This document shows positions 1-8,153 of a DNA stretch of 64,000 nucleotides, piece after piece; within the stretch, counting starts at the first letter, position 1, and every line of letters starts with the position of its first letter. The notes below the pieces were generated by a model. The model was not told where the DNA came from, made no database searches, and saw nothing but the letters and a program-made list of their open reading frames with translations. Origin of the DNA: Gordonia hydrophobica NBRC 16057 (lineage in GTDB: Bacteria > Actinomycetota > Actinomycetes > Mycobacteriales > Mycobacteriaceae); the NCBI RefSeq assembly GCF_001592365.1, contig NZ_BCWU01000010.1, positions 1 through 64,000 of the forward strand, read 5' to 3'. The position numbers were made by a program, and so were the translations under genes.

Positions 1-10
1 ACACCGCCGA

Positions 11-60
11 CTCGCTCCGCTCGCCGGCGGCACTCGACCAGCGTGGGGGCGAGCGCCGTC
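11..60. repeat. Dispersed intergenic repeat, copy 1
   Basis: Positions 11-42 match the reverse complement of 48684-48715 at 30 of 32 bases, and 30-52 match 48958-48980 at 21 of 23. The core is gcactcgacc preceded by a ctcgctccgctcgc palindromic block. Palindromic blocks of this type ending in actcgaccagc are common between genes in Gordonia and relatives (recollection, not searched). The copy touches the window edge and may be incomplete. Confidence 0.7.
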
Positions 61-178
61 TCGCCGCGTCAGCGCAAGCCGACGCAGCGTGGGGGCGAGC
101 GCCGTCTCGACGCGTCAGCGCAAGCCGACGCAGCGTGGAGGCGACACGCTGTCTCGCCGCGTCAGCGCAAGCCGACGC
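40..178. repeat. Three tandem copies of a 46-bp repeat
   Basis: Units lie at 40-85, 86-131 and 132-178. The first two are 46 bp and differ at one base; the third is 47 bp with several changes in its middle. Each unit ends in gcgtcagcgcaagccgacgc. The third unit runs across the stop codon of the minus-strand gene at 162-1418 and encodes its last residues (about RRVGLR). The array looks like local duplication of a gene 3' end or an intergenic repeat that has grown into the gene. Confidence 0.85.
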
Positions 179-1418
179 GCCGCGGGTAGAGGCCGGCCGC
201 GAGCACGCGCTTGCGCGCACGGTTCTGCTTCGCATCGGCGGGGGAGAAGCCTCGCGAAGTCGGCCGCGCGGGGATCGGATCGTCACCGGCGACGACGGTC
301 CACGCCGAACCCGACTCGGTGAGAGAGCGGTGTTTGGTCGCGTAGTAGTCGGGTTTGGCGATCACGGCGACTCCCGAGTCGCCGGCCGCCGCAGCGAGCA
401 GGTGGGGGTGGAATCGCGTCGTCAGCCAGGCGGCCCCCGTACCGAACGGAATGCCCGACCGCCACGCCGACAGGAACGGAATGCGGGCTGCGCCGTCGAG
501 ACGATCACCCATCAGGTGGGGAATCGTGTTGTCGTGGCCGGGTATGCATTCGACGACGGTGATGTCCGAACCGGAGACCTCCCACGCGTCGAGTGTCGCC
601 GTGAGGAACGCGGTGAGCGCGGCGGTGCCGGTGTCGCCGCCCCACGCGAAGTCGTCGGTGAGGTCGCTCTGCGCACAGAGGACGACACGATCGTTCGGGG
701 TTCGCGCCCCGGGCGCGTCGATCGTCAACCGCGGCGAGAGCCAGGCGTCGTCGCCGGTGAACGAGGTCCGGGGAGCATCGCCGAGGACGTCGCCGCTCGC
801 GCGGTCCCGGACGTCGAAGACCTCGAACTGCGCGGCATCGGCGCGGAACCGATCCAGCGCGGGCCCGGTGAAGCCGGGGGTGAGGCCCGCCCCCGTCGCG
901 ATCGCCCGGGCTCCGGTGGCTCGAGACACCGCGGCCACCGCAGCGACCAGCGAGACATGGTGCGACCACACGTTGTTGAGGTACCCGCCGCCGACGATGT
1001 GAACGGTGCCCGCCCGAAGAAGGAGTTCCACGCCTTCGGCGTCACGCGGTGCGCCGCCGAGCCGCGAGGTCACGTCGGCGACCCACACCCACGGTGCGGC
1101 GCGATCGACATCGGGACCCGCCTCGTCGCTGGAGGCGAACAGCGACAGACTCCAGATCGTGTCGACGAAGACGGCGTTCCGGTTGGCGTGGCGCAGTAGC
1201 AGCGATGCCTGCCCGGGGCGCGGGGAGTCGACCACGACGCGCGCGAACGGTCGTCGAAGGGCGAGGTGACGCAACCACGCCTCGACGATGAGTTCGTCGC
1301 CGAAATTGGGGAATCCCGCGGACGTCACCAGGTAGATCACCTCGCGCCCGTCGAGCGCGCGGCGTGCTCGACGAGAGAGCGAGAACAGGTCTGAACGCGA
1401 GGGCAGAGCAGTCTTCAC
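162..1418 (-). CDS. Polysaccharide pyruvyl transferase family protein
   Basis: Encodes about 418 residues. Near the N-terminus is a G-F-P-N-F-G-D-E segment (residues 35-42), and near the C-terminus an R-F-H-P-H-L-L-A-A-A segment; both are typical of the polysaccharide pyruvyl transferase fold (WcaK/CsaB family), which ketalises or otherwise modifies cell-surface glycans using phosphoenolpyruvate. The GTG start at 1418 is preferred because the frame upstream would run into the ppk2 gene that ends 14 bp away; the reading after it is uniformly protein-like. It probably shares a transcript with ppk2. The acceptor glycan cannot be told. The C-terminal residues come from the tandem repeat, so this end may be secondarily altered. 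Confidence 0.75.
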   Translation of the reverse strand: MKTALPSRSDLFSLSRRARRALDGREVIYLVTSAGFPNFGDELIVEAWLRHLALRRPFARVVVDSPRPGQASLLLRHANRNAVFVDTIWSLSLFASSDEAGPDVDRAAPWVWVADVTSRLGGAPRDAEGVELLLRAGTVHIVGGGYLNNVWSHHVSLVAAVAAVSRATGARAIATGAGLTPGFTGPALDRFRADAAQFEVFDVRDRASGDVLGDAPRTSFTGDDAWLSPRLTIDAPGARTPNDRVVLCAQSDLTDDFAWGGDTGTAALTAFLTATLDAWEVSGSDITVVECIPGHDNTIPHLMGDRLDGAARIPFLSAWRSGIPFGTGAAWLTTRFHPHLLAAAAGDSGVAVIAKPDYYATKHRSLTESGSAWTVVAGDDPIPARPTSRGFSPADAKQNRARKRVLAAGLYPRRVGLR

Positions 1419-1431
1419 AACAGTGAGGTTC

Positions 1432-2262
1432 CTACGTCTCGGAGTCGCCGAGCAGACTCGCGACGTGGTCCGGCACGAACTTCGAGAGCGACCGCGGCGG
1501 GCGATGGTAGTTGCCGGACTCGATCGGCTTCTTCGGCAGTTTGACCTCCGCACGATCGGTCTTCTCGTACTCGATCGACGACAACAGGTGGGAGATCATG
1601 TTCAGTCGGGCGTGACGCTTGTGATCGGACTCCACGACGTACCACGGGCTGATGCCGGTGTCGGTGTGGACCATCATCTCGTCCTTGGCGCGGGAGTAGT
1701 CCTCCCACCGGTACACCGACTCCAGATCCATCGGGCTCAGCTTCCACTGCCGCACGGGGTCGTCGCGCCGGGCGCGGAACCGCCGCAACTGCTCGTCGTT
1801 CGAGACCGAGAACCAGTACTTGCGCACGATGATGCCGTCGTCGATCAACATCTGCTCGAAGATCGGCGTCTGACGCAGGAACCGGGTGTGCTCCTCCGGT
1901 GTGCAGAACCCCATCACTTTCTCGACGCCTGCGCGGTTGTACCAGGACCGGTCGAACAGGACGATCTCGCCGGGCGCGGGCAGATGCGCGACGTATCGCT
2001 GGTAGTACCACTGGCCCTTCTCCCTGTCGGTGGGCGCGGGCAGCGCGGCCACCCGACAGATCCGCGGGCTCAGGTACTCGGTGATCCGTTTGATGGCGCC
2101 GCCCTTGCCTGCCGCGTCGCGCCCCTCGAACAGGACGACGACGCGCGCCCCGGTGGCGCGGACCCACTCCTGCAGGTTCACCAGTTCGGTCTGCAGACGG
2201 AACAGCTCGGCTTCGTACACGTCCTTCGACAGTTTCGGCGACTTCGCACTCTTCTTCCCCAT
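1432..2262 (-). CDS. ppk2: Polyphosphate kinase 2, class I (PPK2)
   Basis: Encodes 276 residues, the usual size of single-domain PPK2. Walker A-like G-R-D-A-A-G-K-G-G is at residues 47-55 and the Walker B/lid segment D-R-S-W-Y-N-R at 105-111. Class I enzymes use polyphosphate to phosphorylate nucleoside diphosphates, or run in reverse, in the cytosol. The N-terminus is lysine-rich (MGKKSAKSPK). The ATG at 2262 has no Shine-Dalgarno; a TACACT -10 element at 2274-2269 puts the transcription start on or next to the A of the ATG, so the message may be leaderless. The next gene follows after 13 bp on the same strand. Confidence 0.92.
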   Translation of the reverse strand: MGKKSAKSPKLSKDVYEAELFRLQTELVNLQEWVRATGARVVVLFEGRDAAGKGGAIKRITEYLSPRICRVAALPAPTDREKGQWYYQRYVAHLPAPGEIVLFDRSWYNRAGVEKVMGFCTPEEHTRFLRQTPIFEQMLIDDGIIVRKYWFSVSNDEQLRRFRARRDDPVRQWKLSPMDLESVYRWEDYSRAKDEMMVHTDTGISPWYVVESDHKRHARLNMISHLLSSIEYEKTDRAEVKLPKKPIESGNYHRPPRSLSKFVPDHVASLLGDSET

Positions 2263-2319
2263 CAGGCAAGTGTAAGTGACCGACTCGACGGGGAAGACCG
2301 TTGTCCGCGACCGTGTCGC

Positions 2320-2359
2320 TGTCCCGACATGGACAGAACGGTGTCCCCGTCAGGCAAGT
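2320..2359 (+). promoter_or_regulatory. Putative AraC-family operator upstream of the MFS gene
   Basis: This 40-bp stretch is identical at 30 of 40 positions, without gaps, to 4980-5019 ahead of the quinone oxidoreductase operon. Both contain tgtccc and tgtc-c half-sites 22 bp apart, about two helical turns, as expected for tandem AraC-family binding. Here a ggaca in opposite orientation (2331-2335) sits between them. The adjacent AraC/OruR-type regulator at 3884-4921 is the obvious candidate binder; this is inferred. Confidence 0.6.
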
Positions 2360-2503
2360 TTGGTCTCGCGGGGCGACTTACCGTGATCTACACCTCACCA
2401 CGTGATTGCTGTAGTGCAACTCACCGAGGGTGCGGACGAGAGCCGACGTACAGCCCGGGCGTCGCATCGACCGTCAGTCCAGAACGTTTCGAGGAGACAC
2501 CCC

Positions 2504-3871
2504 ATGACCAATACAAGCAGTGCTGCGGATTCTCCCGCCATCGGCGCTGCAAAGGCGGAGAATACCGATTCCATGCCCGTCAGTCCGCCGCCACAGCGCC
2601 GCATCTATCCGTGGGTGGTCGCCGCCCTCGCCTTCGCGCTGCTGCTGTCCGACTACATGTCCCGTCAGGTACTCTCCGCGGTCTTCCCGATGCTCAAGGG
2701 CGAATGGGACCTGTCGGATTCGCAACTCGCGTCGCTGACGAGCATCGTCGCCCTGATGGTCGGTCTGCTGACCTTCCCGCTCTCGGTGATCGCCGACCGT
2801 TTCGGCCGCGTCCGGTCGCTGGTCATCATGGCCGTGGTCTGGAGCGTCGCGACGCTGATGTGTGCGCTCGCCGCCAGCTACGAGCACATGCTGATCGCTC
2901 GCTTCTTCGTCGGCGTCGGTGAAGCGGCGTACGGCAGTGTCGGCATCGCCGTCGTCCTCAGCGTCTTCTCGCCACGCCTGCACTCCTCGCTCAGTGGCGC
3001 CTTCATGGCCGGCGGTTCGTTCGGTTCGGTCGTCGGCGTGGCCCTCGGCGGCGTCATCGCCGTCCACCTCGGCTGGCGCTGGTCGTTCACCGCCATGGCC
3101 GTCCTCGGTCTGATCCTGGCCGCGCTGTTCCGCGCCGTCGTGACCGAGAAGCGTCTCGATCGGTACGCGGTGCGCGACGAGTCGTCCGCGGTCGCCGCAG
3201 CGGCCAACGTGGCGAAGATCCGGGTTCCCATCTCCACGCTGTTCACCAACTCCGCCGTGTGGTGCGCGTACATCGCCGGCGGCCTGCAGATGTTCACCGC
3301 GGCCGTGCTGCTGTCGTGGACGCCGAGCTTCTTCAACCGCTACTACGGACTCGAGCCCGCCAGTGCTGCCGGTGTCGCCGCGCTCTTCGTTCTTCTCGTC
3401 GGCACCGGCATGGTGGTCTGCGGTGTCATCACCGACCGTGCCAGCCGGAACAATCCGTCGAACAAGTGGCTCTCCGCCGTGGCGTTCTGCGCCATCGCTC
3501 TGGTCTGCCTGGGCATGGCGTTCCGCATCGAGACGGGTGGCCTTCAGCTCACCCTGCTGGCCATCGGCGCGTTCTTCTCGGCGGGCACGTCCGGTCCGAC
3601 CGCCGCGATGGTCGCCGGTCTGACCCACGAATCCGTCCGCTCGTCGGCACTCGGCACGCTGACTGTCGCCAACAACATTCTGGGGCTGGCGCTGGGGCCG
3701 TACGTAATCGGCGTGCTGGCCGACTCGATGGGCCTGATGGACTCGCTGGCACTGGCGCCGGTGTTCTACGTCGGTGCGATCGTCGCACTGCTGCTCGGCT
3801 ACCGGGTGTACCCCCACGGGTTGCGCAAGCTGGCCGCGCAGAGCGCCCGGTACGCTCAGCAGCCTGCTTGA
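2504..3871 (+). CDS. Major facilitator superfamily transporter
   Basis: Encodes 455 residues with about twelve hydrophobic segments. The loop D-R-F-G-R-V-R after the second segment is the MFS signature, and a matching D-R-A-S-R-N loop follows in the second half, so it is a 12-helix secondary transporter with an extended hydrophilic N-terminus (about 38 residues). The ATG at 2504 follows a good Shine-Dalgarno (gaggag). The substrate is not readable. A shared upstream operator with the dioxygenase/BKACE operon, and the convergent regulator just downstream, suggest it imports the substrate of that pathway, probably an organic anion or zwitterion. Confidence 0.85.
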   Translation: MTNTSSAADSPAIGAAKAENTDSMPVSPPPQRRIYPWVVAALAFALLLSDYMSRQVLSAVFPMLKGEWDLSDSQLASLTSIVALMVGLLTFPLSVIADRFGRVRSLVIMAVVWSVATLMCALAASYEHMLIARFFVGVGEAAYGSVGIAVVLSVFSPRLHSSLSGAFMAGGSFGSVVGVALGGVIAVHLGWRWSFTAMAVLGLILAALFRAVVTEKRLDRYAVRDESSAVAAAANVAKIRVPISTLFTNSAVWCAYIAGGLQMFTAAVLLSWTPSFFNRYYGLEPASAAGVAALFVLLVGTGMVVCGVITDRASRNNPSNKWLSAVAFCAIALVCLGMAFRIETGGLQLTLLAIGAFFSAGTSGPTAAMVAGLTHESVRSSALGTLTVANNILGLALGPYVIGVLADSMGLMDSLALAPVFYVGAIVALLLGYRVYPHGLRKLAAQSARYAQQPA

Positions 3872-3883
3872 CCGCACCAATCC

Positions 3884-4921
3884 TCAAACGTCCGGTCGGC
3901 CCCGATACTCGGGGTCGACCGGACGCTTCTGTCTGCGCCACTGCCGCGGACTCATGCCGAACTCTTTGCTGAACCAGCGCGAGAAGCTGCTCGGGTTCGA
4001 GAACGCCAGCATCTCCGACACCTCCGTGAACGTGTGGCGATCGCCCGCGACCAGGCGTCCGGCGAGGTCGGCGCGCGTCGAGTCCAGCACGTCGGTGAAG
4101 GTCAAGCCCGCCTTGGCGAGTCTGCGGTGCACGGTCCGCCGGTCCACGCCGAGGCTGCGTGCCACCTGATCGATCGAGCAGCGACCGGTCGGCAACAGCA
4201 TCTCCACCAGCTCCTGGACGCGCACCTGCGTCGTCGGCTGGGTGTGGCTCACCTGTGACGTGAGCAGCTTCTCCGCGTACGAGACCAGTCCCGGATCGGC
4301 GAACCTGTTCGGCTGATCCAAGTCGGCGGTGTAGACGACGATGCCGTTGTAGTCGCCGGAGAACTTCAGCGGAGCGTCGAAGACTCGGCGGTGCGTGGTG
4401 TCGTCGAGCGGTTTCGGGTGTGTCATCGTCACCGAGACCGGGCGCCATCGATCGCCGAGGATGCTCGTCAGCAGTTGGCGAACGACGGCGACGGCCAGCT
4501 CCACCGACTGTCGGACCGGAGCCGCGTCGCCGGTGTCGACGTCGACCCGGATGGTCGACAGGCCCGCGCTCTCGGTCACCTTCATGTACAGCGCCTCGTT
4601 GTACATGTGCTGGAGCCGGATCAGCATCATCAGCGCGGTCCGTGCATCGGGTTGCTCTCGAAAACTCATGCTCAACGGGCCGAGTGCGGAAAGCAGGCGA
4701 TGCTCGGCGAGACGCAACGCGAAGTCGGGGTGCCCGGACGTGGCCGCCGACATCTCGAGCAACTGGGCGATGGAAGCGGCCGGAATCCAGCGGTCCTGGA
4801 GGTCGAGGCTGTTCGGATCCAGCTGCGCTGCGCGCATCAGGTGGATCGGATCGATCTTCAGTTTGCGGCTGACGTCGACGTATCCGGACAGCGCGGCGTA
4901 GCGCGCCAACGGCTTCGACAT
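3884..4921 (-). CDS. AraC-family transcriptional regulator (OruR/Arabinose_bd type)
   Basis: Encodes 345 residues. The N-terminal two thirds resemble the ligand-binding domain of the OruR/ArgR group of AraC regulators; the last hundred residues form the double helix-turn-helix, with a V-A-R-S-L-G-V-D-R-R-T-V-H-R-R-L first helix pair and the conserved F-S-R-W-F-S-K-E-F-G-M-S-P-R-Q-W-R second motif. The ATG at 4921 has an aaagggg ribosome site and avoids extending into the shared operator. It is convergent with the MFS gene and divergent from the catabolic operon, the classic place for a local regulator. It probably activates both in response to the pathway substrate; the ligand is unknown. Confidence 0.88.
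   Translation of the reverse strand: MSKPLARYAALSGYVDVSRKLKIDPIHLMRAAQLDPNSLDLQDRWIPAASIAQLLEMSAATSGHPDFALRLAEHRLLSALGPLSMSFREQPDARTALMMLIRLQHMYNEALYMKVTESAGLSTIRVDVDTGDAAPVRQSVELAVAVVRQLLTSILGDRWRPVSVTMTHPKPLDDTTHRRVFDAPLKFSGDYNGIVVYTADLDQPNRFADPGLVSYAEKLLTSQVSHTQPTTQVRVQELVEMLLPTGRCSIDQVARSLGVDRRTVHRRLAKAGLTFTDVLDSTRADLAGRLVAGDRHTFTEVSEMLAFSNPSSFSRWFSKEFGMSPRQWRRQKRPVDPEYRGRPDV
3890..3924. terminator. Hairpin between convergent MFS and AraC genes
   Basis: A 9-bp perfect stem gtccggtcg/cgaccggac continues through a G-T pair and four C-G pairs to a 7-nt loop. It begins 19 bp after the MFS stop and lies within the last codons of the regulator gene, so it could end transcription from both sides. 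There is no T-tract, as is common in actinobacteria. Confidence 0.5.
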
Positions 4922-4979
4922 CGCGGTACCCCTTTGTCTCGACCCCGCGCCGATCCACGAGTTGATCCACCTCACACGG

Positions 4980-5019
4980 TGTCCCGATATGGAAAGAACT
5001 ATGTCACGCAGAGGTAAGT
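4980..5019 (+). promoter_or_regulatory. Putative AraC-family operator upstream of the qor-tauD-BKACE operon
   Basis: Partner of 2320-2359: 30 of 40 bases identical, same length and spacing. Half-sites tgtccc (4980) and tgtcac (5002) are 22 bp apart. It sits in the divergent interval between the regulator (start 4921) and the quinone oxidoreductase (start 5094), so it could serve both directions. Binding is inferred from position and conservation. Confidence 0.6.
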
Positions 5020-5093
5020 ATGACGAGTGTAACCCCCATATCTTCGTGTCAGGTGAATCACACCGGAAATACCAGCACGAAGGAGCCCATCCG

Positions 5094-6071
5094 ATGGCGA
5101 ACGCGATTCGTTTCTACGAGACCGGCGGACCCGAGGTCCTCAAGTGGGAGACCGTCGAGGTCGGCGATCCCGGAGCAGGCGAGGTCCGCGTCCGTCACGA
5201 GGCGGTCGGCCTGAACTTCGCCGACACGTACTTCCGCACCGGAATGTACCCCGCGCCGCTGCCCGCGGGCATGGGCGTCGAGGCCGCAGGCGTCATCGAG
5301 GCCGTCGGACCGGGCGTCGAGGACTTCGCCGAAGGCGATCGCGTCACCTACACCGGCAGTCCCCTCGGCGCGTACAGCACCGAGCGCGTGATGCCGACCG
5401 ACAGCCTGATCCACCTGCCCGACGAGATCCCGTTCGAGACGGCGGCCGCCATGACCATGCGCGGACTCACCACGTCGTACCTACTGCGCCGGATCGCCCC
5501 CGGACTGAAGGCCGGCGACACCGTTCTCCTGCATGCGGCCGCAGGCGGCGTCGGACTCCTCTTCTGCCAGTGGGCGCGGGAACTCGGCATCACCGTCATC
5601 GGCACCACCTCCACCGCGGAGAAGGCCGAGGTCGCGAAGGCGCACGGCGCCACGCACATGATCAACTACCGCGAAGAGGACCTGGTCGCCCGCGTCCGCG
5701 AACTCACCGACGGCAAGGGCGTTCCGGTGGTCTTCGACAGCATCGGCGCCACCACCTTCGGCAAGTCGCTCGACTGCCTGTCACGTCGCGGTCTGCTGGT
5801 CGGCTTCGGCACCGCATCGGGCCCGATCCCGCCCATCGACGCCTTGCAGCTGGCGATGAAGGGGTCCCTGTACGTGACCCGCCCGGCGCTCGCCGATTAC
5901 ATCGCCGACCCCGCCGAGCGCGCGGAACTCGCAGGCGAGCTCTTCGGACACGTCGCCGCCGGCCGCATCAAGGTCGAGATCAATCAGCACTATGCGCTCG
6001 AAGAAGCACAGCAGGCCCACAAGGACCTCGAGACCGGCGCGAGTGTCGGCTCCTCGGTCTTCACCTTCTGA
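5094..6071 (+). CDS. Zinc-independent quinone oxidoreductase (MDR family)
   Basis: Encodes 325 residues, the normal length for QOR/zeta-crystallin-type medium-chain reductases. The NADPH-binding A-A-G-G-V-G is at residues 149-154, and N-F-A-D-T-Y-F-R-T-G at 41-50 is the quinone reductase form of the substrate loop; zinc-binding cysteines and histidines of true alcohol dehydrogenases are absent. Probably reduces a quinone or an alpha,beta-unsaturated carbonyl with NADPH. The ATG at 5094 has an aaggag ribosome site. It is the first gene of a four-gene operon whose other members point to catabolism, so a role in reducing an enone or quinone intermediate is plausible but unproven. Confidence 0.88.
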   Translation: MANAIRFYETGGPEVLKWETVEVGDPGAGEVRVRHEAVGLNFADTYFRTGMYPAPLPAGMGVEAAGVIEAVGPGVEDFAEGDRVTYTGSPLGAYSTERVMPTDSLIHLPDEIPFETAAAMTMRGLTTSYLLRRIAPGLKAGDTVLLHAAAGGVGLLFCQWARELGITVIGTTSTAEKAEVAKAHGATHMINYREEDLVARVRELTDGKGVPVVFDSIGATTFGKSLDCLSRRGLLVGFGTASGPIPPIDALQLAMKGSLYVTRPALADYIADPAERAELAGELFGHVAAGRIKVEINQHYALEEAQQAHKDLETGASVGSSVFTF

Positions 6072-6142
6072 GCCGAACGACTGTGGCCGAGCTGCTCGCC
6101 GCACCCAGACCACACTCACCCGATCCCCTCAAGGAGGATGAC

Positions 6143-7033
6143 ATGTCCGCAACGACCACCGTCGCGCCACGACCGACCACGACGATGAACGTCGAACGAC
6201 TCACCTGCAGCATCGGCGCGGAGTTGCACGACGTCGACCTCGCCGAGGTGGCCCACGACGACGAGCTGTTCGCCGAGCTGAAGTCACACCTGCTCGACCA
6301 CAAGGTGCTGTTCTTCCGGAACCAGACCCTGTCGCGCGCCGAGCACGTGCAACTCGCCGAGCGCTTCGGCTCGCTGGAGGACCACCCGGTCCTCGGCAGC
6401 GACCCGGAGAACCCGGGACTGGTGCGGATCTACAAGGACCTCGACAGTCCGCGCGAGGCGTACGAGAACGCGTACCACTGCGATGCGACCTGGCGCCAGA
6501 ACCCGCCGATGGGGTCGGTTCTGCGCTGCGTCGAGGCGCCCGAGGTCGGCGGCGACACCATGTGGGTGAACATGGAGCTCGCCTACGACCGCCTGCCCGA
6601 GCACGTCAAGGCCCAGATCTCGGGTCTGCGTGCCCGGCACAGCATCGAGGCGTCGTTCGGCGCGCGGCTGCCGATCGAGCAGCGACTGGTGCTCAAGGAG
6701 AAGTTCCCCGACGCCGAGCACCCGGTGGTGCGGACGCATCCCGAGACCGGCGCGAAGTGCCTGTTCGTCAACAGCTTCACCACGCACTTCACCAACTTCC
6801 ACAACGACGACAACATCCGCTGCGGCTTCGACTACGCACCCGGCGCCGGCGACCTGCTCCGCTACCTGCAGAGCCAGGCCGCCATCCCCGAGTACCAGGT
6901 CCGCTGGCGCTGGAGCGAGAACAGCATCGCCATCTGGGACAACCGGTGCACCCAGCACTACGCCGTCCAGGACTACTGGCCCGCCGTTCGCAAGATGGAA
7001 CGCGCAGGCATCGTCGGCGACCGCCCGTTCTGA
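6143..7033 (+). CDS. TauD/TfdA family Fe(II)/2-oxoglutarate dioxygenase
   Basis: Encodes 296 residues. The iron ligands are H112-x-D114 (in Y-H-C-D-A-T-W) and H272 (in T-Q-H-Y-A-V-Q-D-Y), and the arginine that binds 2-oxoglutarate is probably R283 or R287 near the C-terminus. The family hydroxylates carbons next to sulfonate, ether, ester or quaternary amine groups, breaking the molecule. The ATG at 6143 has a strong aaggaggatg ribosome site 71 bp after the upstream stop. Its place between a quinone reductase and a BKACE enzyme suggests it opens or trims the pathway substrate; taurine, 2,4-D or a betaine cannot be told apart from sequence. Confidence 0.9.
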   Translation: MSATTTVAPRPTTTMNVERLTCSIGAELHDVDLAEVAHDDELFAELKSHLLDHKVLFFRNQTLSRAEHVQLAERFGSLEDHPVLGSDPENPGLVRIYKDLDSPREAYENAYHCDATWRQNPPMGSVLRCVEAPEVGGDTMWVNMELAYDRLPEHVKAQISGLRARHSIEASFGARLPIEQRLVLKEKFPDAEHPVVRTHPETGAKCLFVNSFTTHFTNFHNDDNIRCGFDYAPGAGDLLRYLQSQAAIPEYQVRWRWSENSIAIWDNRCTQHYAVQDYWPAVRKMERAGIVGDRPF

Positions 7034-7083
7034 CCCGATCACAACCCGAACCACCCACACCACATTCGAACAAGGAGTTCATC

Positions 7084-8136
7084 ATGCATTTTCACGACGA
7101 CGCGCTGTTCCCCGAGTTGCAGGACAAGTTGGTCATCACGGCGGCCCCGTACGGGCCGGAGTGGGAGCTCGACGATTTCCGTGAGGATCTGCCGCTGACG
7201 ATGGACGAGCATGTCCAGAAGGCGGTGGACTGCTATGAGGCCGGGGCGACGGTGCTGCACATTCATGTGCGCGAGGAGGACGGTCACGGCTCGAAGCGGC
7301 TGTCGAAGTTCAACGAGCTGCTGGCCGGGCTGCGGGAGGCGGTGCCGGAGATGATCCTGCAGGTCGGCGGGTCGATCTCGTTCGCCCCGGAGGGCGATGG
7401 CGCTGATGCCAAGTGGCTCTCGGACGATACGCGGCACATGTTGGCGGAGCTCGATCCCAAACCCGATCAGGTGACGATCGCGATCAACACCAGCCAGATG
7501 AACATCATGGAGTTGATGACCGCGGACGATATCGCCGGCACGTCGTTGGCGCGTCCGGAGCTGTCGGACACCTATCGGGAGATGACGGTGCCTGCGGGCC
7601 CGGAGTGGGTGGAGGAGCATCTGCGCCGCCTGCAGGCGGCGGGGATCCAGCCGCATTTCCAGCTGTCGAGTATCCCGCAGTTGGAGACGGTGGAGCGGTT
7701 GATTCGTCGGGGGGTGTACACCGGTCCGTTGAATCTGACGTGGGTGGGGATCGGTGGCGGGTTCGATGGCCCGAATCCGTACAACATCATGAACTTCATT
7801 CAGCGGGTTCCCGATGGTGCGTGCTTGACGTTGGAGACGTTGATGCGGTCGGTGGCGCCGGTGAATGCGTTGGCGATTGCGTTGGGGTTGCACAGTCGGT
7901 GCGGTAATGAGGACACCATTTGGGGTGCCAAGGGCGAGAAGATGGGCTCGGTGGCGCAGATCAAGCAGTTGGTGCGGTTGTCGGAGGAGTTGGGTCGGGA
8001 GGTCGCGACGGGGAAGGAGGCGCGGGACATCTACAAGATCGGTGAGACTTACGCCGATGCGGATGAGACGCTGGCCAAGCTCGGTTTCGCACCCAATCGG
8101 CAGCCCGGCCAGGTCGGCTTCACCCACCACGCCTGA
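7084..8136 (+). CDS. BKACE family enzyme (DUF849, beta-keto acid cleavage)
   Basis: Encodes 350 residues of the family named for 3-keto-5-aminohexanoate cleavage enzyme: a zinc TIM barrel that exchanges a beta-keto acid and acetyl-CoA for acetoacetate and a new acyl-CoA. Zinc ligands H59 and H61 lie in L-H-I-H-V-R-E. Family members act on 3-dehydrocarnitine, 5-hydroxy-3-oxohexanoate, 3-oxoadipate and others, so the keto acid is open. The ATG at 7084 follows aaggagttc. Codon use is unlike its neighbours: from about 7650 to 8050 G- and T-ending codons (ttg, gtg, ggg, gat) are frequent where adjacent genes favour C-ending ones, suggesting separate origin. Confidence 0.9.
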   Translation: MHFHDDALFPELQDKLVITAAPYGPEWELDDFREDLPLTMDEHVQKAVDCYEAGATVLHIHVREEDGHGSKRLSKFNELLAGLREAVPEMILQVGGSISFAPEGDGADAKWLSDDTRHMLAELDPKPDQVTIAINTSQMNIMELMTADDIAGTSLARPELSDTYREMTVPAGPEWVEEHLRRLQAAGIQPHFQLSSIPQLETVERLIRRGVYTGPLNLTWVGIGGGFDGPNPYNIMNFIQRVPDGACLTLETLMRSVAPVNALAIALGLHSRCGNEDTIWGAKGEKMGSVAQIKQLVRLSEELGREVATGKEARDIYKIGETYADADETLAKLGFAPNRQPGQVGFTHHA

Positions 8137-8153
8137 TCGGCCAGGAGACACTC

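Noticed and set aside
1-178. CRISPR array
   Set aside because: The units are contiguous 46-bp tandem repeats without unique spacers.
135-1199. Forward frame over the pyruvyl transferase gene
   Set aside because: Arg- and Gly-rich noise; the minus strand contains recognisable family motifs.
2474-3880. Open frame antisense to the MFS transporter
   Set aside because: Low-complexity shadow; the sense frame shows membrane helices and MFS loops.
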